From: Casuarina equisetifolia
Taxonomy: Eukaryota > Streptophyta > Magnoliopsida > Fagales > Casuarinaceae
Assembly (NCBI GenBank): GCA_028551475.1
Contig: CM052356.1
Span: 22,967,884 to 23,031,883, forward strand
Length of the DNA: 64,000 bases
Direction of reading: 5' to 3'
The notes beneath the pieces were generated by a model that did not search any database, was not told the origin of the DNA, and saw only the letters and a program-made list of their open reading frames with translations. The translations under genes were made by a program, and so were the position numbers. Shown here in pieces: positions 23,005 to 35,699 of the stretch (its first letter is position 1; every line of letters starts with the position of its first letter).

Positions 23005-26000
23005 ATGGCTTTGGCCGGGCCGGGTTTGCCCTCGTTGGGAGCACGATTACCGCATCTACCGCACAAGTTAGCTCCATTCGGCACACGATTTGTATCGACA
23101 TGGTGCTTCTCCAAAATGGGTTTTAATCCTCTGCGGCAGGGGACGAGTGTGCCCCCGAGAAAGCTCGTGGTTCGAGCTGCTAGAACCGAGTCTAAAGGGG
23201 CCTCCTTGGGCTTCAGAGCTCCCCATTTTGAGGTCCTTCCTGTTTCTAATTGCAAAATATTTACTGGGTCGTTACAGCCTTCTCCAAATTTGGTTGCAAG
23301 TAATATACTTATGTCTTCTTTATGTAAATTTTTTGTTGGTTTAGCTTCCAGAGCCGCTTACTGGGAAAATGTGGAAATTGGAGGATTTTGAATCGTATCC
23401 TGCTTTACTGGTAAGATGTCACTTTGCTTTGGTTATGTTTTGTTTTCTTGCTGATATTGTATAATACCCTTTTAAGTTGATGAGCTTGAACCTTGTTATA
23501 CTCTTGATAGTGGATGTTATTTGTCATTTGTTAGTGTTGAACTACCTATGTCCCAAAAGCTCAAAATCGATTGAAAATAATAGATTAGTTACAATTCTGC
23601 TCACGAGTTTAAAATCCCGTTCAAAAATATAAGATTTAACATATAATATAACAGTTAAAATACCACTATTTTGCTTTGGTATTATCTTAAGTTACTGATT
23701 GATTTAACAGTATGCACTTATAGAAAATGATGAATTTAATCCCTTACTGAATATTCTGGAAGTTATTGAACCTTTTTTGGGACAATTAAGGAGACAGTGA
23801 AAGTTGGCTTTGTGTATTTATGTGAAATTCACTGAATGAAGAGGTGTATGAGATTGAACTTTACTTCATTTGAATCCACCGAATGTGGAAAAAAGATATA
23901 TGAGCAGGGGTCCTGAAATCTTATATGGTAGGTCGTGCGTTTTTTTTTTTCCCAACAATTAAAAGAAAAAAAAAAGAGAGCTAATTCAACAGTTATCCGA
24001 GTACTTGCATCTGGTTTATCAAGCAAAGCTTAGCAGCCGGAAAGAATTCTGTGGAAAACAATTTTAGTAGAAAGCCAACTTACAGATAGTTAAGCTGCAT
24101 ACCACAAGGAGAAAATTTTGCTGGACTGGAGATCATTCAATTAATATTGTAGAACAAATGGACAAAGTCTACCCATATTAGGTCCTAATATTGTCCGCGC
24201 TCTAAAACTTTTAGTTGATGAGCTCTAGCTTACCAGCGAACCTCCTTCACAACCCTCTTGCTAAACACCTGCATGCATAAGATAAAAGTTGAAGATGTTG
24301 TTCTGAGTTCAATAACCTGCGCATGTGTAACTTACTGAACAGAAACTCCCCCACAAAAAAAAGGTAGAAAAGGGAAATCTTTCAGTCCCATTATGATAGA
24401 AAAACGTTGCCCCTAGCCTAATAAGAATGCACGTGCATCTTTTCATTCTGAGGTTTAGAGGCCCCGGATATTTTGCCTTCTAATGACCATAAACGAGCAA
24501 TAAACTATTTCTGAGACTATTGTGTCTGGAATACAAACAGTGGATCAAGATTGATTGTCTGCTAAACTTTGGGCACCATTGTTAATTCCATACAAAAGAA
24601 TGAAAGCTATCATTAGTTCGGGAGAGAGTTGGGAATTTTAAATTGTGGTGCAGGCTATGTTTGTTGATTCCAGAGCAATGGTAATATTGATACTGTCAAA
24701 GTTGTGGTGCAGGTTATGTTTATTTGCAATCACTGCCCCTTTGTAAAACACCTGAAAAAGGATGTTGTGAAGCTTGCAAATTTTTATATGCAGGTACTTG
24801 AAAGTGTCTTTCAATATGATTGCCTCCTTTTCCAATTGCATTTGAAACTTGGATAAGATATTGACTGAAGAAGAGTAACTTATTCATTCACTATTTTATC
24901 TTGTGGCAGAAAGGACTTGCAGTTGTTGCAATATCTTCAAATTCTGTAGCTACTCACCCGCAGGTCCTAATAACTACATATTTCGAGTTAGAGCTGTATA
25001 GAGGCTATCTTATGATATGTCCAACATGAACGTTTCTTCACAGGATGGACCAGAATTCATGGCAGAAGAAGCAAAACAATTTAAATATCCTTTCCCTTAT
25101 TTGTATGATGAGGTATTCGATTGGCAATCTCAACCTGATTCATATTTTCATCTCCTCCCTTAATCATATATGTGAATGCCACATCATACAGAGCTACTGT
25201 CAAATTGGACTGTCAAACTGGCTACAGTTACACCCCAGTAATTTCTTATGCTGTTGGATAACATATCCTCTGCTCAGAATGCAGGTTAACAAGAGATATT
25301 TTAGTGGTCAAAAGCTACACCTTAACATGGAGCTCCACGTTAAGAGGTTTAACTAAAATTTTCCTCACTAGAAATCTGAAGTTGTAGAGGGCCACTAGCA
25401 TTTGATCTATTTAATTCTAAGGCATGGCAGACTAATTAAAGGAGAAAAGGTCTGATCACTTTGATATTTGCCTAATGACAATAATAGGTAGGATTGTTTA
25501 TTTGCTGCCAAGGTGGGCACAAAGGAACATATTTCCCCCCAAAAGTCATTTGAGGGTTCGATGACTAAGAGCTTTACATGATTCTGAAAAAGAAAGTCTC
25601 TAGTTAGAATACTGAGCACTAGGAAAGAAAGAAGGAAAAATAACACAATCTTGCTCACTTCCCGCCAACACCCACCCCTTTCTCCCCACATACCCAAAAT
25701 AAATAAATGGAAAAAAGGATTACTTTTCTGTTATTATGGGTGACGTAACTTCTTTTGCTATATTTATTCGGTTATTCAAGAAAAAGGTTCGTTTCATCTT
25801 AGTCATTCTCATTTGACCCCAACTTTGTTTGTTTTCCTTTTCTCTTAGTTTGAAATTTTACCTTTTACATCTCTCCTAAGTGAGACGGCTAGGAGAATAT
25901 AACTTCTTGTTTGTGCCTTGGACTTAGTTGTGTATGTTTGATTGCAGTCACAGGATGTTGCACGAGAATTTAGAGCAGTTTGTACACCTGAGTTTTTCCT

Positions 26001-26622
26001 TTTTAAAAAGGTAGTAAAAACCTGCAAATTACTAGAGTTATATCTTGCAGGCGTGATGTCTCATATTAGTCCTTTCTCAAAGATCCCATTTTACGATTCT
26101 TTTCATTATCAATCTGCAGCTTTCGGCCCTTCTAGTTTTCGTAACATTTCTGACATGTGGTACTCTTCTCGATTGGAAACAGGATGGTCGAAGGCCATTT
26201 GAGCTGGTGTATCATGGTCAATTTGATGATTCCCGACCTAGTAATAATGTTCCTGTTACTGGAAGGTTATTCTTATGTGCTTTCTTTTTTATTTCTGAGC
26301 TTATGTCCTTTGTAATTTGTCTCAATGGACGAGCGACATCTACAGTGTACCTTCTACCATTGGTCAAAATGGTAGCTAACTTACTTCAGTAACATGCTGT
26401 ATAGGGACTTACGCGTTGCAATAGAATCTGTTCTCAGCTGCCAACCAGTACCATCAGTTCAGAAACCCAGGTATCTTTTTTCCAGGTTACATTTATTTCT
26501 TTCTTCATAATTTGTTTAAAGACCTTATAGGACTTAATTACAAGTTCATTTTTTTTCTCTCTCTCTGTTTGTGTAATAGTGTTGGATGCAGCATCAAGTG
26601 GCATCCTGAAACAAATCTGTAA
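23005..26622 (+). CDS. Plastid-type thioredoxin/peroxiredoxin-like (AhpC/TSA-related) protein
   Basis: Nine exons: 23005-23232, 23345-23410, 24713-24793, 24910-24963, 25044-25112, 25948-26010, 26183-26265, 26405-26470 and 26580-26622, giving 250 residues. All junctions are GT-AG and frame is kept. Residues 1 to about 60 are rich in Pro, Arg, Ser and Leu and low in acid, like a chloroplast transit peptide. The core has a thioredoxin fold: FESYPALLVMFICNHCPFVK with CNHC at 103-106, AVVAISSNSVATHP, then AVCTPEFFLF with Cys178 and a cis-Pro-like Thr-Pro. It ends VGCSIKWHPETNL. This is the widely conserved plant thioredoxin-superfamily protein of the At1g21350 type. It is probably a thiol redox protein of plastids; its substrate is unknown. 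Intron 2 carries a duplicate of the exon 3 acceptor. Confidence 0.93.
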
Positions 26623-29578
26623 TCTGCGCCCTCTAGTTTCAACTCCAGATGACGAATAATTGAGGAGCTTAGCATTTCAGGTACTCATCCCTTTTATACA
26701 ATGCCCGCAAGCCTTGCTGATTTTAAATGTACTTATGGCCTTGTTGTTATGTTCTTTCTTCTAATCATTGTAGCCATTTTGAATTATCTCAAGGCAAGGA
26801 AGGCAAGAAATGTTGTATATTTAATGATCTTGTATGACAATGTAATATAAATATAATTTTAATGCATGCAAATTGTGTTCTCTGATGTGAGTAGTCTTCT
26901 TTAGATTACAGCCGTTACATGAAGTTTATGCTTTACTTGTGCTGGTTATCTGATAAATCCTTACTGCAACCTTCTCCCACTTATCAGGGTGAATTATACG
27001 TGTGGCTTCCTTCTTAAATGCTTCTGGATGGACTATTTCGAGTGAGCTGAATTTATTTATAAAAGAAGCACTAACCACATCGTATAGGTATAGCTATCAT
27101 GGATGCCAAACGCTTAAACATAAAGGCAAATTGGTGTTCGGTAAAATAGGCGTTATTGTTGTGATCTTTATGGATTTTCATGACCTTCAGTCTACATCAC
27201 TAGTAACCTTCTATCTGGAAGATGCTAGCATTTGAAACTTGGCATCTACTTTGGAATGATATGACGTCTGTATCAAGTCTCTTATGGATAAGCTGTCATT
27301 TAGAAATACAAGACACCTGGAAACCAAAACAAAGAATGTTCCTGTTTCGGTTTCAACTGCCAAAAAACCATGAACCATCTTCTTTACATCCTCCAAACCT
27401 ACACCATCGATGGAGTCTTGAAATAAATATATTTTTTCACCATGTCGGCAGGCGTAGCACACTTCTGGGCAACCTCAGCCCGACAGGAATGTGATATGGT
27501 TCCAAAGTCTGCTGTCATATTTTGTTTCTGCTACACCTTTAACATCACATGTAAAGGTGCTTTGAACCATTGAGGACAGAGATGAATGGCAGGTTTAGAG
27601 GCATTTTCACCATTGACAGCCCCAAATGAAGCAGTTTCTAAAATATAATGGCTTACCGAAGAGCGTATCTCAAGGATCTTTTATGCTTGAAAATGGGGCG
27701 TCAACCGATGCCCTTCTAATGGTTCGAAGCAAACGATTGGTTGTAACGACTTCAGGCCAAAATAGCATCGTTGGCTGGGTGGGAAGGGTCTACTTAATCA
27801 TCATATATGAATGCTTTAGTTTCTTTAAATCTTGATAGGTGCTGGACTCACGGAAACTATCACCTTCGGTAGCTAAAACTGATGTAGCTTCTGAAGTTTC
27901 CCCATAATCATTTTGAGTTGGTGAGATGTCTTAGAAAACTGATTCTTAATTATGGTACCTATTTGTACTTTACTTTCTATGCACAAAATGTATAAATATC
28001 CATACACACACAAAAAGGTAGACAGAAGAGCACTTATTGGTGACTTAACAATTAGTGAGGATCATGCTGGAATTCGACTTTGAAGTAGATGGACTGGCAC
28101 TTTCCATGACCTGGCCTTGTCAATCTCTAGAACCAAGAAGAGCTTTATGATGCATGCTGATCGATACTTGGTTTTCTAATGCTTTCATAGTGGGGAGCCA
28201 GCTTGGTACCTTTGCTTGCCAAGTGTGCAGTCAAACCTTCAGACATGTTTATTTCTTTAGCTTTTTACTGTGGCTCTTTAGGCCAAATTTCAGGCTTCTA
28301 TTAATCAGGTCTTACATTCATCTTGGTATGTCATGAATATTCAAGTACTGTTAGATTTTTCGTATCTTTTTAATATTTTGAGCGAACTCCCTCTGAATCA
28401 AATAGAATTTGGACTTCTGTACAGCCCTTAGAGTATGTACACAGATTTTTTTACGTAATACTGGTAAAATATAGAAACAATCTCCTTCACACTTCAATGC
28501 ATGAGAATTTTTGCAGTTTCAATATCAAACAAGAACTCAGTATTACGCTAAGCACGCATGTGATGAGTGTGAAAACGACATTAAGACTAAAAAAATATAC
28601 GCTAATTACAAAATTAGGAACAGTAGTTTCAAAGCAATGAAGTAGTCCTTTCTTTATCAGATCACGTGATCATATTGCTTGCTCCAGAAGGTTTTAATCG
28701 CAAGAATGATTACTTCAGTGGAGAAGTTGATAGGTGCAATGAACATTCTGTGGGCCTAAGATGCACATAACCAAAAGCATGGATCCTTTCAAGAACATGC
28801 GCTGTTTATCCATACAGCAAGGAATTGTTGGGGAAGCTGAAAATGATGGTGGTCCATTTGTTTCTTCCATTGTTGTGTTATATACGCCTCATGTCCTCCA
28901 GAACTTTGTCACCCTCATGGCTTTTCGTCACTATCATTTGGGTTATAAACCCATGTGTACTTTTCTGTTGGTCCCCAACTTGATAGCTGCAGTTGCTAGC
29001 AGTGCCGTGTCGATTGATTGCTGTCTGAAACTCAAATGTAAGCAGCCATTCACCGCAGATGATTATTGCAGCCACTTGGAAGGATTGTATTAGGTTGTAT
29101 TTGCTTGTTTAGGATATAAGTTGGGAGTGGGGACATAAGGTCTCTTATTTGTGAGGTGAATCTCAGTTTGTCAAGGCTTTCCATGGTCGGGTGGTGGGAG
29201 TAGTGTCAATCATAAAGTGCTTCTGAGGGAAGAACTTCTTGTGAATTACGAGCATCTGGTCTCCCACAGCAATTCTCTTTTTGCTTGTCCGAAGTAGGCA
29301 TGTAGCTTTTTGCCCATAAAGGAAAAAAGGGGAATAAACACAAACACACTCACAAAGATGCACTTAAACTTTGGCAGAACAGAACCTTATTATATCTGCG
29401 GAGAAAATAAATGGGGGAAGCACCTCACAAACTTAATGAAGGAATTTGAATTAAGAAATACAATACAATAAACTCCTGCTGCTCATATAATAAGATCAGT
29501 CAATCTATGCGGAGTATCTTGTTATTTGAAACTTGAAAGGAGAAAATATCAATGACTGCATTCTATGGTTTGGAGATG
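26623..29578. other. Intergenic region, no gene recognised
   Basis: Between the thioredoxin-like gene (+) and the receptor kinase gene (-), so tail to tail. Open frames at 27002-27235, 27211-27494, 27626-27835 and 28761-29093 have no recognisable domains and do not connect by splicing. The stretch around 27210-27560 on the minus strand is open in two frames and might be an old gene fragment. A possible poly(A) region of the upstream gene is near 26850. Confidence 0.45.
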
Positions 29579-32500
29579 CTATGGACATGGCGGTGATCTG
29601 ATAAGAAGTTCAGATGATCTAGAGAAGATAGAAGAGCGGACTTCTGCCCTTTGGTTACTTGCTAACCTGTTACCAGCCAAATTAGGCTTTTCAAAATCCT
29701 CGTTTTCATGCCTTATCTCCTTGAGCATCACTGCTACGTCTTTCATGCTTGGCCTTTCTCCTGGATTAGCATTCACACATAGGAGAGCTACCCCAAGCAC
29801 TTGAAGCATCTCTTGGATCTGTGTACCGCATCGTAAAACTAGTTGCTGGTCGAGAATTGAAGTGTAGTCTCGTTTCCTTTCTCGAACTTCCCTGTTAATC
29901 CATGCAGCGAAGTTGGTTCCTTCTGGTATCCTGCTATCAGTTGGTTCCATCCCGGTTAAGACCTCTAGGAGCACCACGCCGTAGCTGTACACATCACTTT
30001 TCTCTGTGATCTTCAAACTGTATCCATATTCTGCATTTTTGAAAAGCCATAGTTAGTCCTAAACTAGGTTACCTCCTGCATTTTATTGGAAGAGGTCATC
30101 TCCAGAAGCATGATTTAAATCTAAAGAACGGTTGATTAGAATGAAACGGGGAAGGTGGTTCAAAACCACTCTGATTTCGCATAGATATTTAGCGGCATGA
30201 GATGTAGTTAAGCGATCATTAAGGACTATAATTGAAACTAATTTGAAGATGAGGAACAATTTAAAGATGTCGACTATGATTACTAGGAATGCTCAGAAAA
30301 GAAGAAAATCGTACTAGTAATGAGTAGTGAATCTTGACAGAATACCTTCTGGTATAGAAATAATCATTTTTGAGAAAAAGTGAACTTTTTAATATCTTCA
30401 ATTGTTTAGTAATCCCGACTAACTTGTTGTGGCAATTAGAAAAGAACCTGAAGCATTTACACTCACCAGGAGCAATGTACCCATAAGAACCAGCGACAGT
30501 GTTGGAAGCTCCAGAACTTTCTGGAGATTGAAGAAGCTTAGCAAGACCAAAATCTGCTAGGAACCCATTAAATTGTGCACCTACCAAGATGTTGTTTGCC
30601 TTAATGTCGCGATGAATTATTGGGGGAATACAGTCATGGTGAAGATAGGCTAAACCATGAGCAGCTCCCAGAATGATCTTATACCTTGCATCCCAGTCCA
30701 TGAACTGCCTCTTCCCGTGGAGCAATTCTGCCAAACTACCGTTACAGATGTAATCAAACAGGAGCAATCTAGTTTTTGCATTGCTACAACATCCCAGAAG
30801 TCTCACTATATTTTTGTGCCTTATTGATCCAAGAATCTGAACTTCTGCAGAAAACAAGTCTCTCTCCGGACGCTCCCCTTTCTTCTCTGGCCATAGCTTC
30901 TTCACTGCGATGACCTGCTTTTTGGGAGTCTCAACACGATAAACGACTCCTGAGCAACCCTTTCCCACAATATTAGAATCTGAAAGCCTTGGGATAATAT
31001 CATTTATGGAGAAGCTAAGCATTTGGAATGGGGTGAAGTCCCATTCCAAGTCTTGTTCTTCTTCGCCATTCTTCCCAAATTCTGCTCCACGAAGTCTGAT
31101 AAATAAAATTATTCCAAGAGTCACTATGCCCACGGTTACAGTAATACCGAGAAGAGCATACTTAATCAGGCCTCTGGCATACTTGAAGCCACGCAAATTT
31201 CCATTTAGGTGGCATTCGTTTCCCTTGATGCAGAGTTCTTGATTGCCAGAAAACGCGGTGGCTGGGAGATCATGGAAAAACTTGGTATTGGGAAGGGAAC
31301 CTGAAAAGTTGTTGTAAGAGACATCCAGGGATACTAGGTTAACAAGATTACCCAGTACTCTCAGGCTTCCTGATAGCATGTTGTGGGAGAGATCCAAGTT
31401 GGCAAGCTTTGAGAGATTTGAGAAACTCTCTGGAATCGGCCCTGTTAGAGAATTCCAACTTAGATTTAAGAGAATATCTAGTTCTTGCAGCTGACCAATT
31501 TCATCTGGGATAGAACCAGTGATTTTGTTGTTGCTCATATCCAATAACTGTAAATCCCTACAGAGGCCAAGTGATGGAGGGATCAAACCCGAAATATGGT
31601 TCCCACTGATCACAAGTTTGCTTAAGGAAGTTAGCTTGCCCATGCTGTAAGGAATGATGCCTGCTATTCTATTCATTGAAAGGTCTAAAACATTAAGGCC
31701 GACAAGGAATTGTAATGATGATGGTATCATGCCTTGCAGTGCATTCCCATGCAAATCAACCATCTCTAGTTGAGTGCAGTCACCGATTTCAGAGGGGATT
31801 TCTCCCGTAAACCGATTGTCTGACAGTTCAAGAAAGGTCAAACTACTCAGAAGCCCAATTTCTGATGGAATTCGACCAATGAAGTTGTTTGATCCGAGCC
31901 GTAAACGGATCAAGCTACTGCAATTGCCAATATCACGTGGAATTTCACCAGAGATTCCATTTGATATTAACAACAATTGGGTTAAGTTATTGAGATTGAA
32001 GAGAGATTTTGGAATTGAACCGGTCAGCAGATTGTGTGAAAGATCTAATGCTTGAAGTTTCTTACAGTTGGCCAGCTCAGTTGGTATGCTTCCGCGGAGC
32101 TGATTCTGCCAGGCAAAGAACAGAGATAGTTCCTTTAGTTGGCCAATGGCAGGTGGAATCTCACCAGAAAATTTGTTGTTATCCATTTCAAGATGCTTCA
32201 GACTAGAGAAATTGCCAAGATATGATGGTATTTCACCAGAGATATTATTCTCGGATACAAGAAGCTCCTCCAATGTGACTAAATTTGCAAGAGACAGGGG
32301 AAGCTCACCACTGAGAGAATTCATTGAGAAATCGACAACTATTAAACGTGAACAGTTTCCAAGAGCTTCCGGAATGCTTCCTCTTAGAGTGTTACGCCAT
32401 AATAGCACCCTCTTGAGGTTCTTCAACAAACACAACTCCTCAGGAATTTCCCCGGAAATCTGGTTCTCATATAGAAACAAGTTCTCTAAGGATGAGCAAT

Positions 32501-33287
32501 TGCCAATTTCAGGGGGGATGCTGCCTGTGAGATTGGCTGTGTATACTGAAAGAGTCTTGAGATTCTTAAGTTCTCCCAATCTACTCGGGATCTCACCAGA
32601 AATACCAGTATCCGCAAGACCAAGAAAAGCTAGTTTTTTGCAGTTTGCTATTAGCGAGGGGATTTCCCCATGAATTCCCAGATTTCCTCCAGCCCGGAAT
32701 ACTTCTAAGGCAGACAAGTCGCTTATTTCTTGAGGAATCCTTCCAGAGAGCTGGTTGTCAAACAGTTCAAGCTGCCTAAGCTTTGAGCAGTTTCCAATTT
32801 CTTTCGGAATTTGACCATGAAAGGAATTTGAGTTCAATGACAACAGCTGCAATTTAGATAATTTTCCTACTTCAGATGGGATGTTCCCAGATAAAGCATT
32901 GTAACTGAGGTCCAGGGTGATCAGGGATGACAAGTTTCCGATTGAAGGTGGAATTTCTCCAGTAAGGTTCGTATTGGAAAGGACAAGGGCGGTAAGATGT
33001 TTGAACGGCAGTAGTTGGGTGGAGAAGCTGGTGTGAAGATTGATAGAGGTAATTTTGATTTCTGAGACATGTCCATCACTGGAACATTTGACATATTCCC
33101 ATTTACATGGATTATGGTCGGTTGGATTCCAGGAAGTGAAGAACGTAGCAGAGGAAGAGGCATTGAAGGCTGAAAGCCATGAAAGCAAAGATAGGCCTTC
33201 TTGATTCAAGGCAGAGATGCTTGGAAACATAAAAAGGATGAGAAAGAAGAAAAAAGTAGTAATTGCATTGCTTGACATGATGAACAT
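29579..33287 (-). CDS. LRR receptor-like kinase, subfamily XI (RGI / receptor-like protein kinase 2 type)
   Basis: Two exons on the minus strand: 33287-30467 and 30030-29579, giving 1090 residues. In order: signal peptide (about 1-26), N-terminal cap with NPCKWEYVKC, more than 20 leucine-rich repeats of the GxIPxxIGxxxxL type, a membrane helix at about 706-730 (KYALLGITVTVGIVTLGIIL) and a kinase domain. Kinase motifs: glycine loop GKGCSGVVYR (775-784), catalytic Lys796 in IAVKK, HRD 892-894 (an RD kinase) and DFG 912-914. APE is split by the single intron, exactly at the Glu codon. The tail has SSIFSRSSELLIRSP. Subfamily XI receptors sense secreted peptides at the plasma membrane; close relatives bind root meristem growth factor peptides. 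The ligand of this branch is inferred, not shown. A second ATG three codons downstream could also serve as start. Confidence 0.96.
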
Positions 33288-35085
33288 GTTACTCCTTCAC
33301 TGCTCTAACTCATCTGGTCTGAGCACATCCAGTCTCTTGAATCTGTCTCTTTGTTTTACTTGCAATTGTGGGATTTGGAAATGCCGTTGCATTCATCCAA
33401 ATTTCTGGAAGAAACTGTAAAAAATGTATTCTCAGAAGTTGGAATCCTTTACAAGAACTTCATGAATGACATTTCTTGGTTGTATTTAGGTGACAGACGG
33501 ATGAGGACAGGAGGGACAGATTAGTTTATGGCTCTAAATTCAAAGATGAATAAAGAGAACTTCGTAATGTAAATAATTTGGTATGAAGGAACTCACGCAG
33601 TTATTTATGATTGTGCGTATGAGAGGATTGTCTTCTTTTAAATTATTTGCAAGTTTATTACTATCAGCCTTCTTTCGGAAATAACTACACTTAACGTGGG
33701 GAAATAACAGCACGTGTTACACCGACATCATATATTACGAGTACGCTGTTTGATTGGCGTAAGCCTTTCTTTGTCGAATATCAATAAGACGTCGTCATGT
33801 ACAGATGTCATTGAGGTCTTATCCAAAGAGTAGAGCAGAGAAGAGAAGAGAAATTAGCAGTCCTGCAAGAAATCATCAAATGGAAGGAAGAAGATGAGGC
33901 GATCAGTACAGGAGCTGTGTTACAGATGCAAGTATTTCATAAGATTGTTTGGGAGTCCAAAAGAATTTAGAAGTTAGTTTAAAGGTTAGAGGATCATTTC
34001 TTTCATTTAAGCTCCACCAAAAAAGATTGTATAGTTGATGTGAAATTTTTGTCTTGTACATGTCTTTGTCCACTAAGTGACATTAGACTCAAGGTCGCAT
34101 AAAAAAAAACAAATTAAACGTAAACTCTAATATCATATCTAAAGGCCCAAGGATTCAAATAAAAAATTAGCTTAAAGATTTGAGAAGTACTTCTTTTAGT
34201 TAAACTTCAATACAAGTAATCACATATTTGATATAAGACCTTTGTCTTTTACATACAAGGATTAAGTATAACTCGATGTCTTTTGGTTTTCATTTCCGTA
34301 AGTAAATTTTTTATGCGTGGGATGGAATGTTCAATGGCATGCTTTTTAAGTTTGGCTAAGCCTTTCACAGACAGACTATCCATCTTTTCTGTTAATGGCA
34401 TGATACACAGACAGTGAAAAGGACAAAGCAGCACCCAAAGTTGCGGTAGACACCACAAACTTTTCCGAGATATGGTTGTGGTGAGGTCTCTAAATCATCT
34501 TGAATTGATAAAGTTTTTTCTTATCACGAAAGTAAGCCAACCATCTTCCTAAGGGACAACCATATAGGTCCGTGCTCCATCATGAGAAACCCCATCACAT
34601 TCCCCATGCATGAACCTCCCAAAAGCCAACTATAATTTAATAAAAACAACACAAATTTGGAGTCCAGGGTGAATAATTGAACGGAACACTGGAGGGAAGA
34701 AGTACAATAAGATTAGATAATTATCGAAGTGAAATCTTAGCAAAGCTTTTCACTTGAAATGAGTGGTGCAGATATGGCTGGAAAAATCTAAAGATGCCCT
34801 TGGCTGAAGACGGAAGAAGGAATTTTGAAACTCAAAAAACAACCAAACAGAAAGGAAGAAAAATGATTGTCCATTAGGGAGGCTTTTGCAAAGATGTTGA
34901 ATGATTGAAGTTGGAAACAGATTGTACATCAGCTGAGAAATCATATGGCCCATGGCTTATATAAGTCATGGATGGTGGGCGCTAGTGATTCCCCAACCAC
35001 AACAAGTGGGAATGACTGATTTGCTATATAATTATGATGAATCCTTTTGCTTTGAGATTGATCTTCTTCTCCTTCTTCTTTTTTA

Positions 35086-35122
<37 letters not shown>

Positions 35123-35699
35123 TTAACAAAAATCTTGTCAAAAATTACCATCTGCGGTTACTAAGAGCTTAGTTTGATTAAACTCAATGGAGAACCATAA
35201 AACAAGAGTAATAATAAATTCTCCTTTTCTTTTGTAACATGATGGATGGAAATAAATCTTGAAAAAAGGAGGGATAGCCATTGGAGCTGAAGAGATATTT
35301 GACTCTATGTACTTTGCACTAGATATATTTGCAAATAGGAAATCCAGCCAATCGCCTGTTTCTTGCTTTCCAGGTTGGATAATCAGATCCATGCACTTGA
35401 CAGGACACAATAATTGAGCATCTACAAAGAGAAAGTTGAAATCCCTGAAACAAATAAAAATGGACATCGAACAAGAGGCTTGGCAAGGTGGGGGACGGGC
35501 TTATTACTTCAGCCAAGGCGGAAACGTTGCAAGTCCCAAATCATTTGTTGCTTCAACACATCAAATCAACGTGCATGCTTTTGGTAACAACCGGGTACTG
35601 TAGAAGTACTTTTAGTCTAATCTTTATAAATTTTGACAAGACTTTTTAAAGTATTGAAGCATATCTAATGAGGGGATGTTAGAGATTTGAGTGTATCAT
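33288..35699. other. Intergenic; upstream region of the receptor kinase gene
   Basis: About the first kilobase should hold the receptor kinase promoter and leader. No coding region is supported. An ATT microsatellite lies at 35085-35121. The right end grades into LTR-like sequence of the minus-strand copia element. Confidence 0.5.
35085..35121. repeat. (ATT)n microsatellite
   Basis: About twelve tandem ATT units, perfect. Non-coding; the translated poly-Ile frame is an artefact. Confidence 0.97.

Noticed and set aside
28761-29093. 110-codon plus-strand frame as a gene
   Set aside because: No family resemblance, and it lies in a spacer with similarly open chance frames.
31774-32673. Plus-strand open frames of 65-175 codons opposite the receptor kinase gene
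   Set aside because: They are antisense shadows of the leucine-rich repeats, whose regular codon pattern leaves the other strand open.
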